In this document: piece after piece, positions 32,038 to 39,138 of the stretch
How positions within the stretch are numbered: position 1 is the stretch's first letter
How the letters are laid out: each line of letters begins with the position of its first letter
NCBI GenBank assembly: GCA_023132255.1
Contig: JAGLYK010000004.1
Span: 1 to 43,631 of the forward strand
Source of the DNA: Candidatus Pacearchaeota archaeon
GTDB taxonomy: Archaea > Nanobdellota > Nanobdellia > Pacearchaeales > GW2011-AR1
DNA length: 43,631 nt
Direction of reading: 5' to 3'
Position numbers and translations under genes: made by a program
The notes under the pieces: generated by a model
Told to the model about the DNA's origin: nothing
Database searches by the model: none
The model's input: the letters and a program-made list of their open reading frames with translations, nothing else

Positions 32038-33206
32038 AAAACAAATTAACAATAATCTTTGCAGTGATTTTCTTAATTGGAATTATGACAACAGGAGTTT
32101 TAGCAGACAGAATACTAAGCAATACTGATGGAATTTATATTCAGGATTTTGTTGCAGGAAACACAGCAACAGCAAATTTTAGTTTTGATTATTTTGATAT
32201 TCCAGATAATGAAGATAATTCCCCGCTGATAATAAAATTAGATATAACTTCTGATGACCAAATAAATTATCCTGTCTGGAAAAATGATTTTGAAATTAAT
32301 GGTTATATAGATAAATGTCTTTATACAATTCTTGGATTCTGTGTTAGTCCAAGCACAGTTTATTTTAATTGTTCTGAAATCGCCCCTTTAACAATAATAC
32401 ATTCAATTGGTTTAGAAACTATAAACAATATACCAGACGGAACTTTTTATTGCTATAATGAAGAAGGAGATTTAGACTTGAATGAGCATGATGATGTTTT
32501 TCTTACCATCAAATCACACCCGGCATTATGGCCAGGAGAGTATAATCTAACAGCGAGATTTTATTATCTTAATGACACTTACCCTCCTGTAGTTATTATC
32601 ACAAATAAATATGCATTTGATAAATACTATCGGGAACTGGACAATATTGAAGTTCATGCTGAAATTAATGAAGTAAATTTGGAAGATTACTGGGGAACAA
32701 TTTTTGCAGATGAAAATATTACAGTGCCATATTCTCATGAATTTGCTGGAACTTATTATTTTACAAAAATACTTCCTATTGACATCCCTGAAGGAGATTT
32801 TGAATTAAGTATTTTTGCCAAAGATAGTTCAGGCTTGGTTGGGAATGACAGCACCACACTTAAAATTGACAGAACTGCTCCGGAAATAATTTTAATTAAT
32901 CCTGTTAATGCCTCAATTTATGATGAAACAATCCCAGTAAAATTAAATGTCACAGATGCAAAATCAGGAGTAGATAATTCAAGTGTGTTTTACAGAATCA
33001 GTGAAATAGTAAACCAAACTTTCTGCCCAAGCACAGGAGTAATTTTCGGGAATTATAATTGTTACAATAGTGGGTGGATACCAGCACAATTAAATATAAC
33101 ATCAGGATATTATGAAGACGAGTTTAATGCGACAAATGTAACAAGCGGCTCTTATTATTTTGAAGCAGAAGCAGAAGATATTTTGGGCAACAAAGGAGTT
33201 TTATAA
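32034..33206 (+). CDS. Secreted Ig-like protein, 390 aa
   Basis: Signal peptide (1-24). N-terminal beta-sandwich (DRILSNTDGIYIQDFVAG, NFSFDYFDIPD), then a domain with DTYPPVVIITNKY opening and an Ig-like domain DRTAPEIILINPVNASIYDE (near 283-302) of the bacterial Ig type. Many N-glycosylation sequons. No membrane anchor. Overlaps the previous gene by four bases and the next by one, hence an operon. Confidence 0.65.
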   Translation: MKNKLTIIFAVIFLIGIMTTGVLADRILSNTDGIYIQDFVAGNTATANFSFDYFDIPDNEDNSPLIIKLDITSDDQINYPVWKNDFEINGYIDKCLYTILGFCVSPSTVYFNCSEIAPLTIIHSIGLETINNIPDGTFYCYNEEGDLDLNEHDDVFLTIKSHPALWPGEYNLTARFYYLNDTYPPVVIITNKYAFDKYYRELDNIEVHAEINEVNLEDYWGTIFADENITVPYSHEFAGTYYFTKILPIDIPEGDFELSIFAKDSSGLVGNDSTTLKIDRTAPEIILINPVNASIYDETIPVKLNVTDAKSGVDNSSVFYRISEIVNQTFCPSTGVIFGNYNCYNSGWIPAQLNITSGYYEDEFNATNVTSGSYYFEAEAEDILGNKGVL

Positions 33207-33958
33207 TGAAAAAAATATTTTTAATTTTATGTTTAGGAATTTTTTTAGTAAATTTTAGCAGTGCTGTAATAATCTGCATAGACCACGAGCCACCATCAGC
33301 CCCGACAAATTTAATTTTGACTCCATCAGGAAACAGCATCCAGTTAAACTGGGATGATGCAACAGATGAACCTGCCTGCAGTGGAATTGATTTTTATGAT
33401 ATTTACAAAAATAATAATTTTTTAATTTCTGTTGAAAAAACAAATTATTTAGATGAAGATTTAGCTTACGGAACTTATGAATATATAATTCATGCATGGG
33501 ATTTAGCAGGACATAACGAAGGAGTTGGAATTTCAAAAACAATTATTCTTGGAGCAGAAAATGGAGATAATGGAAACGGAGGTGGAGGTTCTGGAGGAAG
33601 TGGTGGTTCATCTTCTTACTGGCAGTGTGGAGAGTGGGGTGAATGTATTAATGGAAATCAGACAAGAATTTGTAAAGATATAAGTGGAAATTTACCTGAT
33701 AGAACTGAAACAAAGAGCTGCACACTTAGTATTACTCCTTTAAATTATAAGACAAATGAAGAAAATGAAACTCAATTGATCAATCAGGAATCTTCATCAT
33801 TCACAAGCATCTTAACAGGCGCAGTTACAGGTGTAGGTAATTTTGCAAAAACAGGAAAAGGGGCTATTTCATTTATAGGATTAATTGTAATTCTAACTGG
33901 ATTAATTATTATTAGAAATTATAGATTGAAAAAACATAACTTAAAGCAGAATTTATAA
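33206..33958 (+). CDS. Fibronectin-III/TSP1-like membrane-anchored surface protein, 250 aa
   Basis: Signal peptide (1-20). Fibronectin type III domain (PPSAPTNLILTPSGNSIQLN start, about 29-115), Gly/Ser linker, TSP1-like unit (YWQCGEWGECINGNQTRIC), and the anchor ILTGAVTGVGNFAKTGKG with a membrane helix (about 222-241) and basic tail. The anchor pattern is shared with the protein at 26957-27847. As the only anchored member of its operon, it may hold the two upstream secreted proteins. Confidence 0.7.
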   Translation: MKKIFLILCLGIFLVNFSSAVIICIDHEPPSAPTNLILTPSGNSIQLNWDDATDEPACSGIDFYDIYKNNNFLISVEKTNYLDEDLAYGTYEYIIHAWDLAGHNEGVGISKTIILGAENGDNGNGGGGSGGSGGSSSYWQCGEWGECINGNQTRICKDISGNLPDRTETKSCTLSITPLNYKTNEENETQLINQESSSFTSILTGAVTGVGNFAKTGKGAISFIGLIVILTGLIIIRNYRLKKHNLKQNL

Positions 33959-34109
33959 CTAAAGATTTTACGAGAGATCAAATATTAATAATTATTGATA
34001 TTTTTTTAATAAGAATAATTAAAAATAAATTATAAAATATGTGAAATAAAGTTTCAATAATTAAATTCTCCATTACTGATCTCAGAAAGTTTTAGCATTT
34101 TTTAACATA

Positions 34110-34146
34110 ATTAAGTATGTTCTCCAGAACAATAATGCTTTTAAAG
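34110..34146 (+). promoter_or_regulatory. Shared promoter box, copy 6 (diverged)
   Basis: AATTAAGTATGTTCTCCAGA ACAATAATGCTTTTAAAG: only the 3' half (CC-GA-ACAATAATGCTTTTAAAG) matches the other boxes. The TATA-like GCTTTTAAA lies 26 bases before the ATG at 34168. The 150 bases upstream (33959-34109) hold no gene I can see. Confidence 0.6.
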
Positions 34147-34167
34147 TGTTGTCACTCTAAAATTGTT

Positions 34168-36147
34168 ATGAAAAAAAATATCCCATTAAAAAAATTAATA
34201 ATTGTTGGATTTTTGGTAGTTTTATTTTTAGGGGTTATTGACGGAGTATCAGGGTATGAAGTAACAATTTCAAGAACAGATAGTTGTTATCCTAATTATG
34301 TACCTGGTTGTCATGTAGAACTTATAATTCAGATAAGCCCTGCAGATGAAGGTATTCCTATTTATATGTGGAGAGAAAAGGATGGCATTCAAGAATATAA
34401 TGGTAAAGAGTATGCAGTAAAAACAAATTCTGATGGAAGAATAGTTCATATATGTGATTTTAGTGGTAGTGAGACCTGCCCCTCTGTAGAGATATACCAG
34501 TGTACAGTAAGAGGAGATGATGTTTATGAGTATTCTGGTTCTGGCAGAGACCTTTCTGGTGTTTATACAGATGAATATGTAAGAGTTGGCTCACCAACTG
34601 GTCCAAAGTCTAATGTGTTGAGTTTTACTGTTCTCTGTGAACAGCCTCTTCAAACATGCGCAGAATTAGGCGGAACATGCTGCAGCAGTGGTCAGATATG
34701 TAAAAATATTTATATATGTCCGGCTCATTTTGAGGACAGTTCTGATTGTGGTTGGCGATGTTGTGTTCATGGAGAATGTGCCTGGCCTACTCAAACATGC
34801 GCAGAATTAGGAGGAACATGCAAAAATAATTCTTGTGATAATTATAATGATTGCAATTCCTTGGCTGGAACCTGTGCAAGTGGTTATTGCTGTTCTGGAA
34901 CTTGTACAGAAAAGTCAGAAGAATGCAAATTAACTTCAGCTTTATGGAGTGTAGCCGAAGCAGTAGAAGGGGATTCTGTGTCATTAAATGTCGCAGGAAC
35001 AAATTGCGACCAAGAAACTATTTCATTTGAAATAAGAGAGAATGATGGTACTGGCTGGAGTTCTGCTCAGGTTGTAAATACTAATCCAGCAAATGTTGTG
35101 TTTAGTGGAGGTGCAACTGGGATATGGACAGCAGAATATCAAGAGGATATAAGCGGCGACCCAGAATATTTCTTTAGAGCAATAGTTGTTAGCACAGGAG
35201 AATATATCCAAAGCAGTGACCCAGATTTAAGTGTTACAAAATTGGATTTAGGTTATTGTGGAAATGGCATTCTTGAAGAAGGAGAAGAGTGTGATGATGG
35301 TAATAATCTTGATGGAGATGGATGTTCAGCTGTTTGTGAGATTGAGGAAGCAGTTAAATGTTATCTTAATACTGATTGTGGGGCAGATTATTGTGCAGGA
35401 GCTAATTATTGTATAGGAAATGATGTTTACCAAGACTTTATAGTTTATACCTGTAATAATCCAGGGACAGTGAATAGCTATTGCTCAAAAGAACTTACTC
35501 CAATATTAATAAAAGAGTGTGAATTTGGATGTGATGATGGGGAATGTATAAAAGAACCAACAGACACTGAAGCTCCTGAAATTGAGTTAATTAAACCAAA
35601 AGACAATCTTAAAACAGAAAATACAGAAATAGAGTTTGTTTACGAAGTTAATGATGATAGTAATATTAAATCTTGTAGTTTAATAATTAACAATTATACT
35701 GAGGAAACAGATATAAGTATTGAAAAAAATATTGAGCAAAGTTTTACAGTTGAATTAGAAAAAGATGAAGATTATATGTGGAAAATAATCTGTGTAGATG
35801 AATTTGATAATATTGGAGAAAGTGAAACAAGATCACTTAAAATTGCGGAAGATGATAAAAAAAAGAAAACACATAAGATTATGAAATTGTTTTTTGATTG
35901 TGAACCTCTTTGGGAATGTTCTGACTGGAGTGAATGCTATGAAGGTATGAAAACAAGAACTTGTTATGATAAGAATTATTGTAATAATGATTTCACTAAA
36001 CCAATTGAAAGAACTGGCTGCGAAATCATCTCTCAGGTTCTTGTTGAAGAAAGCAAAATTAATTGGTTATTGATACTTCTTTCAATTTTAGTATTATTCA
36101 TATTAATTTTTATATTAATATTATTATTAATTAGAAAAAATTCTTAA
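34168..36147 (+). CDS. Multi-domain Cys-rich membrane-anchored surface protein, 659 aa
   Basis: I use the ATG at 34168 (MKKNIPLKKLI signal peptide) rather than an upstream in-frame ATG, because the TATA box fits it. Order: signal peptide (about 8-28), N-terminal beta-domain, two Cys-rich CAELGGTC units (near 165-240), an Ig-like region, a Myxo-type disulfide repeat (CGNGILEEGEECDDGNN, near 366-382), a further Cys domain, an Ig-like domain opening DTEAPEIELIKP, a TSP1-like unit (WECSDWSECYEGMKTRTC) and ERTGCEIISQVLVEESKIN plus a membrane helix (about 633-656). The last part matches 27837-28655 almost base for base. Function: surface protein; ligand unknown. Confidence 0.7.
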   Translation: MKKNIPLKKLIIVGFLVVLFLGVIDGVSGYEVTISRTDSCYPNYVPGCHVELIIQISPADEGIPIYMWREKDGIQEYNGKEYAVKTNSDGRIVHICDFSGSETCPSVEIYQCTVRGDDVYEYSGSGRDLSGVYTDEYVRVGSPTGPKSNVLSFTVLCEQPLQTCAELGGTCCSSGQICKNIYICPAHFEDSSDCGWRCCVHGECAWPTQTCAELGGTCKNNSCDNYNDCNSLAGTCASGYCCSGTCTEKSEECKLTSALWSVAEAVEGDSVSLNVAGTNCDQETISFEIRENDGTGWSSAQVVNTNPANVVFSGGATGIWTAEYQEDISGDPEYFFRAIVVSTGEYIQSSDPDLSVTKLDLGYCGNGILEEGEECDDGNNLDGDGCSAVCEIEEAVKCYLNTDCGADYCAGANYCIGNDVYQDFIVYTCNNPGTVNSYCSKELTPILIKECEFGCDDGECIKEPTDTEAPEIELIKPKDNLKTENTEIEFVYEVNDDSNIKSCSLIINNYTEETDISIEKNIEQSFTVELEKDEDYMWKIICVDEFDNIGESETRSLKIAEDDKKKKTHKIMKLFFDCEPLWECSDWSECYEGMKTRTCYDKNYCNNDFTKPIERTGCEIISQVLVEESKINWLLILLSILVLFILIFILILLLIRKNS

Positions 36148-36154
36148 ATAGTTA

Positions 36155-36164
36155 TATTTATAAT
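36155..36164 (+). promoter_or_regulatory. TATA box of the SRP RNA gene
   Basis: ATTTATAATA, about 26 bases before the first base of the RNA's outer stem. Confidence 0.55.
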
Positions 36165-36186
36165 ACCCTAATTCTTCTTCAATTTT

Positions 36187-36443
36187 GTAGACCAGTTAGC
36201 GGGTTAGCCCTCCGCGATTGCAAACGGGCTTTATGGCAGACTGCAGGAGGGGCGTGATTAGTGCGTCGGGAAGTCCTTGTTCGGACGTTGACGTTTTGTC
36301 CGCTTTGATCTTGCAGATGCAAATCGGGTCAGGCCTTGATCGGAGCAGCCCTAAACATTTGTTAAGATGCTTGGCGGGTCGCAGAACCGAGGAAGAACTT
36401 GGGTAGCTTTTTGATTATCTGAGCAGCAAACCTCCTTGTCTAC
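36187..36443 (+). ncRNA. Signal recognition particle RNA (7S)
   Basis: The helix-8 region GGGTCAGGCCTTGATCGGAG followed by CAGCCCTAAACA (about 36327-36358) is the SRP54-binding signature. The ends pair (GTAGAC at 36187-36192 with GTCTAC at 36438-36443) as archaeal helix 1, and the 5' domain has GGGTTAGCCC and AACGGGCT loops. About 257 bases, in the archaeal range. It directs secreted and membrane proteins, which dominate this window. Confidence 0.85.
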
Positions 36444-36445
36444 TG

Positions 36446-36702
36446 AAGGAAACCAAGGTTTCCTCTCACACACCATCCTTCCTGTTCAGGTGGGCGACTT
36501 CTTTACATATTTCGATGAAAATCGCGAATCTATCCAACCTAAGCGGTTCTTTGGAATCTCCCTTCTTGTTCCGTGAAGCAACTTCTTTAAGAACCTCCGA
36601 TGGAAGTTGCATATTTATGAACCTAAGTGGTTTCCTTTCACACACCATCCTTTTCTGTCCATGTAAGCGATTTCTTTATTGCAATCTGATGGAAATCGTA
36701 TG
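36446..36702 (+). repeat. Three tandem ~84-bp palindromic repeats behind the SRP RNA
   Basis: Units at 36446-36535, 36536-36619 and 36620-36702. Shared pattern: AACC-AAG-GGTT hairpin, CACACACCATCC, TTCTTGTT/TTCTGT, GCGACTTCTTTA, then GATGGAA-TCGCAT that pairs back to GCGA-TTC. The middle unit is diverged. The first unit matches the repeat behind tRNA-Leu over about 60 bases. No gene here; the ORFs in it have no protein features. Confidence 0.75.
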
Positions 36703-36759
36703 AAGAGATGTAATCTTAAGGATGAAAACATTAATAAACTTTTTTTTATTATTTTATTC

Positions 36760-37212
36760 ATGAGAGGCAAGAAAGGTCAGTTTTATTTGATTGCAACAAT
36801 TATTATCATTGCTGTAATTATAGGATTTGCCACAATTTCTAATTATGCTCAAAGACAAGATTATGTAAAGATTTATGATTTAGGGGAAGAGTTGAATATT
36901 GAAAGTGAAAATGTTTTGGATTACGGGGCAGCAACAGGAAACAGCAAATTAAGTCAATTTGGTAAAGATTATTCAGAATATGCCGGAGAAGATATAGAAA
37001 TATATTTCATAACAGGTGATGAAAGTGGCATGGAAGCCCATAAATATGTTAACGGCGAGGAAACTTTATTAGATGCTCCTGAAGTAAAAGAAGATAAAAT
37101 AATATTTAAACTTAATGAAGACGAATATGTGTTTGAATTAAAACCAGGAGAAAATTTTTATTTTATAATTTTTCAGGAAGCAAATAATGAAAAATATGTA
37201 ATTACCAACTAA
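36760..37212 (+). CDS. Pilin-like protein with class III signal peptide, 150 aa
   Basis: Start MRGKKGQFYLIATIIIIAVI: a basic KKGQ site followed by a hydrophobic helix, the form cut by archaeal prepilin peptidase. I use the ATG at 36760; the upstream in-frame part reads into the repeat array and a TATA-like TTAATAAAC lies 26 bases before 36760. The rest is a beta-rich domain with ESENVLDYGA and FYFIIFQEAN. First of four pilin-like genes in a row before the secretion ATPase; its role could be major or minor pilin. Confidence 0.7.
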   Translation: MRGKKGQFYLIATIIIIAVIIGFATISNYAQRQDYVKIYDLGEELNIESENVLDYGAATGNSKLSQFGKDYSEYAGEDIEIYFITGDESGMEAHKYVNGEETLLDAPEVKEDKIIFKLNEDEYVFELKPGENFYFIIFQEANNEKYVITN

Positions 37213-37258
37213 TATAAACAATAGAAGAATTTAAAAATAATGATTTGCTTTTAATAAA

Positions 37259-37726
37259 ATGAAAAACAAAAAAGGGGTTTCGCCGGTAATTGCTACTGTA
37301 TTATTAATTGCAATGGTTGTTGTGATAGGATTGATTATTTTTTTATGGTTCAGAGGATTAAATGAAGATGCAATAACAAAGTTCGGAAAAAATGTGGAGC
37401 TTGTTTGCGGTGATGTTAGTTTTAGTGCAGATTATGATTCGTATTCGGGAAGATTAAGTATTGTGAATGACGGGAATGTCAATATTTTTAATATGAATAT
37501 TAAAATTTTTAAATCTGGGAGTCACGAAACAAAAGACTTGAGAGAGAACTTTAATGGCTGGCCCAAAGCAGGACTAAATCAAGGAGAAGCGACTTCTATG
37601 TATGTAGATTTTGGAAGTGGTGTTGAAAAGATAATTTTAATTCCTGTTTTAGCAGGGAAATCTGAAAAAGGAGACAGGACTTTTGTCTGTAAGGAAAAAG
37701 ACGGAAGAGAAATTAGTTTAACATGA
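37259..37726 (+). CDS. Archaeal type IV pilin (Pilin_N family), 155 aa
   Basis: MKNKKGVSPVIATVLLIAMV is the textbook archaeal pilin start: KKG then V-SPVIATVLLIA. The mature body has a beta-sandwich pattern with NDGNVNIFNMNIKIF and ends DGREISLT. A TATA-like TTTAAAAATA lies 26 bases before ATG. It overlaps the next gene by four bases (ATGA). Probable main pilus subunit. Confidence 0.85.
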   Translation: MKNKKGVSPVIATVLLIAMVVVIGLIIFLWFRGLNEDAITKFGKNVELVCGDVSFSADYDSYSGRLSIVNDGNVNIFNMNIKIFKSGSHETKDLRENFNGWPKAGLNQGEATSMYVDFGSGVEKIILIPVLAGKSEKGDRTFVCKEKDGREISLT

Positions 37727-38424
37727 AAAATAATAAAAAAGCAAAAATAAATTTTTTCATTCCTCGAATTTTGCCAAATTCAAAGAAAGCAAAATCAACA
37801 CTGCCTAGTGCATACCCAAAGGGCACGAGAACCTCTTCGAGGCCCCGAGATATTTGGGGAAAGATTTTCCATTACAATGTTCTTCCAGAAAATCGTAGAT
37901 CAGGATTAAAAATCCCTCACAATAATTTTTTTCCAAAAAATCATAAAGGACTTTCAATTATTATTTCTACACTAATTTTAATTGCTTTGGTTATTTCAGC
38001 GATTGCAATTGTTTGGGTAACTGTAGCGAATTTATTAACAAGCAGGCTGGATGCGGCAGAATCCTGCATGAATATTTTTGAGAAGGTTGAAATAAATGAA
38101 CTATATACTTGTTATAATAGTACTTCGAGTAAGTTTCAGTTTTCAATAAATATCAAGGATATAAATCTTGATGAGATTATTGTTTCAATTTCTGGAGAAG
38201 GAATAACAAAAAGCTATACTTTAACTAACGAGGACCAAAGTATTTCTGGATTAGGACCTTATCCTTCTGGTTCTGGGAATGTCAAACTTCCCGGGGAAAA
38301 TTCCGGCTTAACATATATTTCAAGTGATTTTTCCAGCACACCTGACTCAATAAAAATTGCACCTGTTATAAATGGGAACCAATGCGAAGTCTCTGATTCA
38401 GTACTTGAAATTTATCTTTGTTAG
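37723..38424 (+). CDS. Pilin with very long leader carrying a palindromic insertion, 233 aa
   Basis: The pilin helix starts at NHKGLSIIISTLILIALVIS (residues 73-92), so the leader before the KG cleavage site is about 76 residues, where 5-25 is usual. Inside the leader (about residues 26-47) lies LPSAYPKGTRTSSRPRDIWG, encoded by the GC-rich element at 37799-37864. No alternative ATG/GTG/TTG sits near the helix. The mature part has Cys pairs (AAESCMNIF, ELYTCYNS, NGNQCEVS). Possibly still processed; else a stuck or regulatory pilin. Confidence 0.7.
   Translation: MKNNKKAKINFFIPRILPNSKKAKSTLPSAYPKGTRTSSRPRDIWGKIFHYNVLPENRRSGLKIPHNNFFPKNHKGLSIIISTLILIALVISAIAIVWVTVANLLTSRLDAAESCMNIFEKVEINELYTCYNSTSSKFQFSINIKDINLDEIIVSISGEGITKSYTLTNEDQSISGLGPYPSGSGNVKLPGENSGLTYISSDFSSTPDSIKIAPVINGNQCEVSDSVLEIYLC
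37799..37864 (+). repeat. Coding palindromic element (copy 3)
   Basis: CACTGCCTAGTGCATACCC, GGGCACGAGAACCTCTTCGA, GGCCCCGAG, TATTTGGGGAAAG. Starts like the trxB copy (CACCGCCTGGTG) and shares GGGCACGAGAACCT with it. Length 66, frame kept. Confidence 0.7.
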
Positions 38425-38428
38425 GATT

Positions 38429-38560
38429 ATAACTTTTTTGCAAAAAGATTATAAAGTGAATTAAAAATTCCCGTCATAACATTTTCTCAAGGAAAAGATT
38501 ATAGAGTAAATTAAAAATTTTCACTATAACTTTTTTACAAAAAGATTATAAACCAAATCT
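38429..38560 (+). promoter_or_regulatory. Three tandem promoter-like repeats
   Basis: Units beginning ATAAC at 38429, 38476 and 38526 (spacing 47 and 50). Each has ATAAC-TTTT-CAA-AAAGATTATA and, in the first two, GTRAATTAAAAATT. The last GATTATAAA is 26-30 bases before the ATG at 38574 and is the likely TATA box; the others may be extra promoters or activator sites. Confidence 0.55.
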
Positions 38561-38573
38561 TACTTGATGGTTT

Positions 38574-39137
38574 ATGAAAAGAGGAAAGTTGGGGAACCGA
38601 AGTAAAAGAGGGCAAGTTTGGATTGAAACTGTAATTTATACTTCAATTGCATTGCTTATGATTGGACTTGTTCTTAGTTATGCAAAACCAAAAATAGAAA
38701 AATTCCAAGACAAGGCGATTCTTGAGCAGTCGCTTGAAATGTTTAAAGCAATTGATAATACTATAAGAACAATCGGGGTTGCGGGAAACAAGAGATTTAT
38801 TGAGATTGGAATAAAAAAAGGGAATTTGAAAATAGACGGGGAAAATGACAAAATTATTTTTGAGATGGAAAGTAGTTACCTTTATAGTCAACCCGGGGAA
38901 GATATTGTTGATACCTTCGGGGGGAGGATAGTCACACGTACTGAAAAAACCAGGGGGTTGAACAAAGTAACTTTTACAATTAATTACACTGCATATAACA
39001 TAGATATAACTTATCAGGGAAAGGACGAATTCAAAACACTAAACAAAGCCCCAACACCTTACAAGTTGCTTATTTCAAATAATGGTAAAAGTAGTAACAA
39101 CACACTTATTGATATAAGTTTACAAGGTCTTAATTAA
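38574..39137 (+). CDS. Pilin-like protein, 187 aa
   Basis: MKRGKLGNRSKRGQVWIETV start: KRGQ|V followed by a long helix (IYTSIALLMIGLVLSY), the class III signal type. A helical neck (KPKIEKFQDKAILEQSLEMFKAID) and beta-body follow. One base separates it from the ATPase gene, so it shares that operon. Possibly an initiating minor pilin. Confidence 0.75.
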   Translation: MKRGKLGNRSKRGQVWIETVIYTSIALLMIGLVLSYAKPKIEKFQDKAILEQSLEMFKAIDNTIRTIGVAGNKRFIEIGIKKGNLKIDGENDKIIFEMESSYLYSQPGEDIVDTFGGRIVTRTEKTRGLNKVTFTINYTAYNIDITYQGKDEFKTLNKAPTPYKLLISNNGKSSNNTLIDISLQGLN

Positions 39138-39138
39138 A

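Noticed and set aside
36218-36406. 62-codon ORF on the plus strand
   Set aside because: It lies wholly within the SRP RNA, whose structure explains the sequence.
36466-36648. 60-codon minus-strand ORF over the SRP-linked repeats
   Set aside because: Repeat-derived open frame with no start signal; the similar open frame behind tRNA-Leu comes from the same repeat.
38429-38560. CRISPR array
   Set aside because: Only three units, no unique spacers between constant repeats, and the whole unit is repeated; no cas gene in the window.
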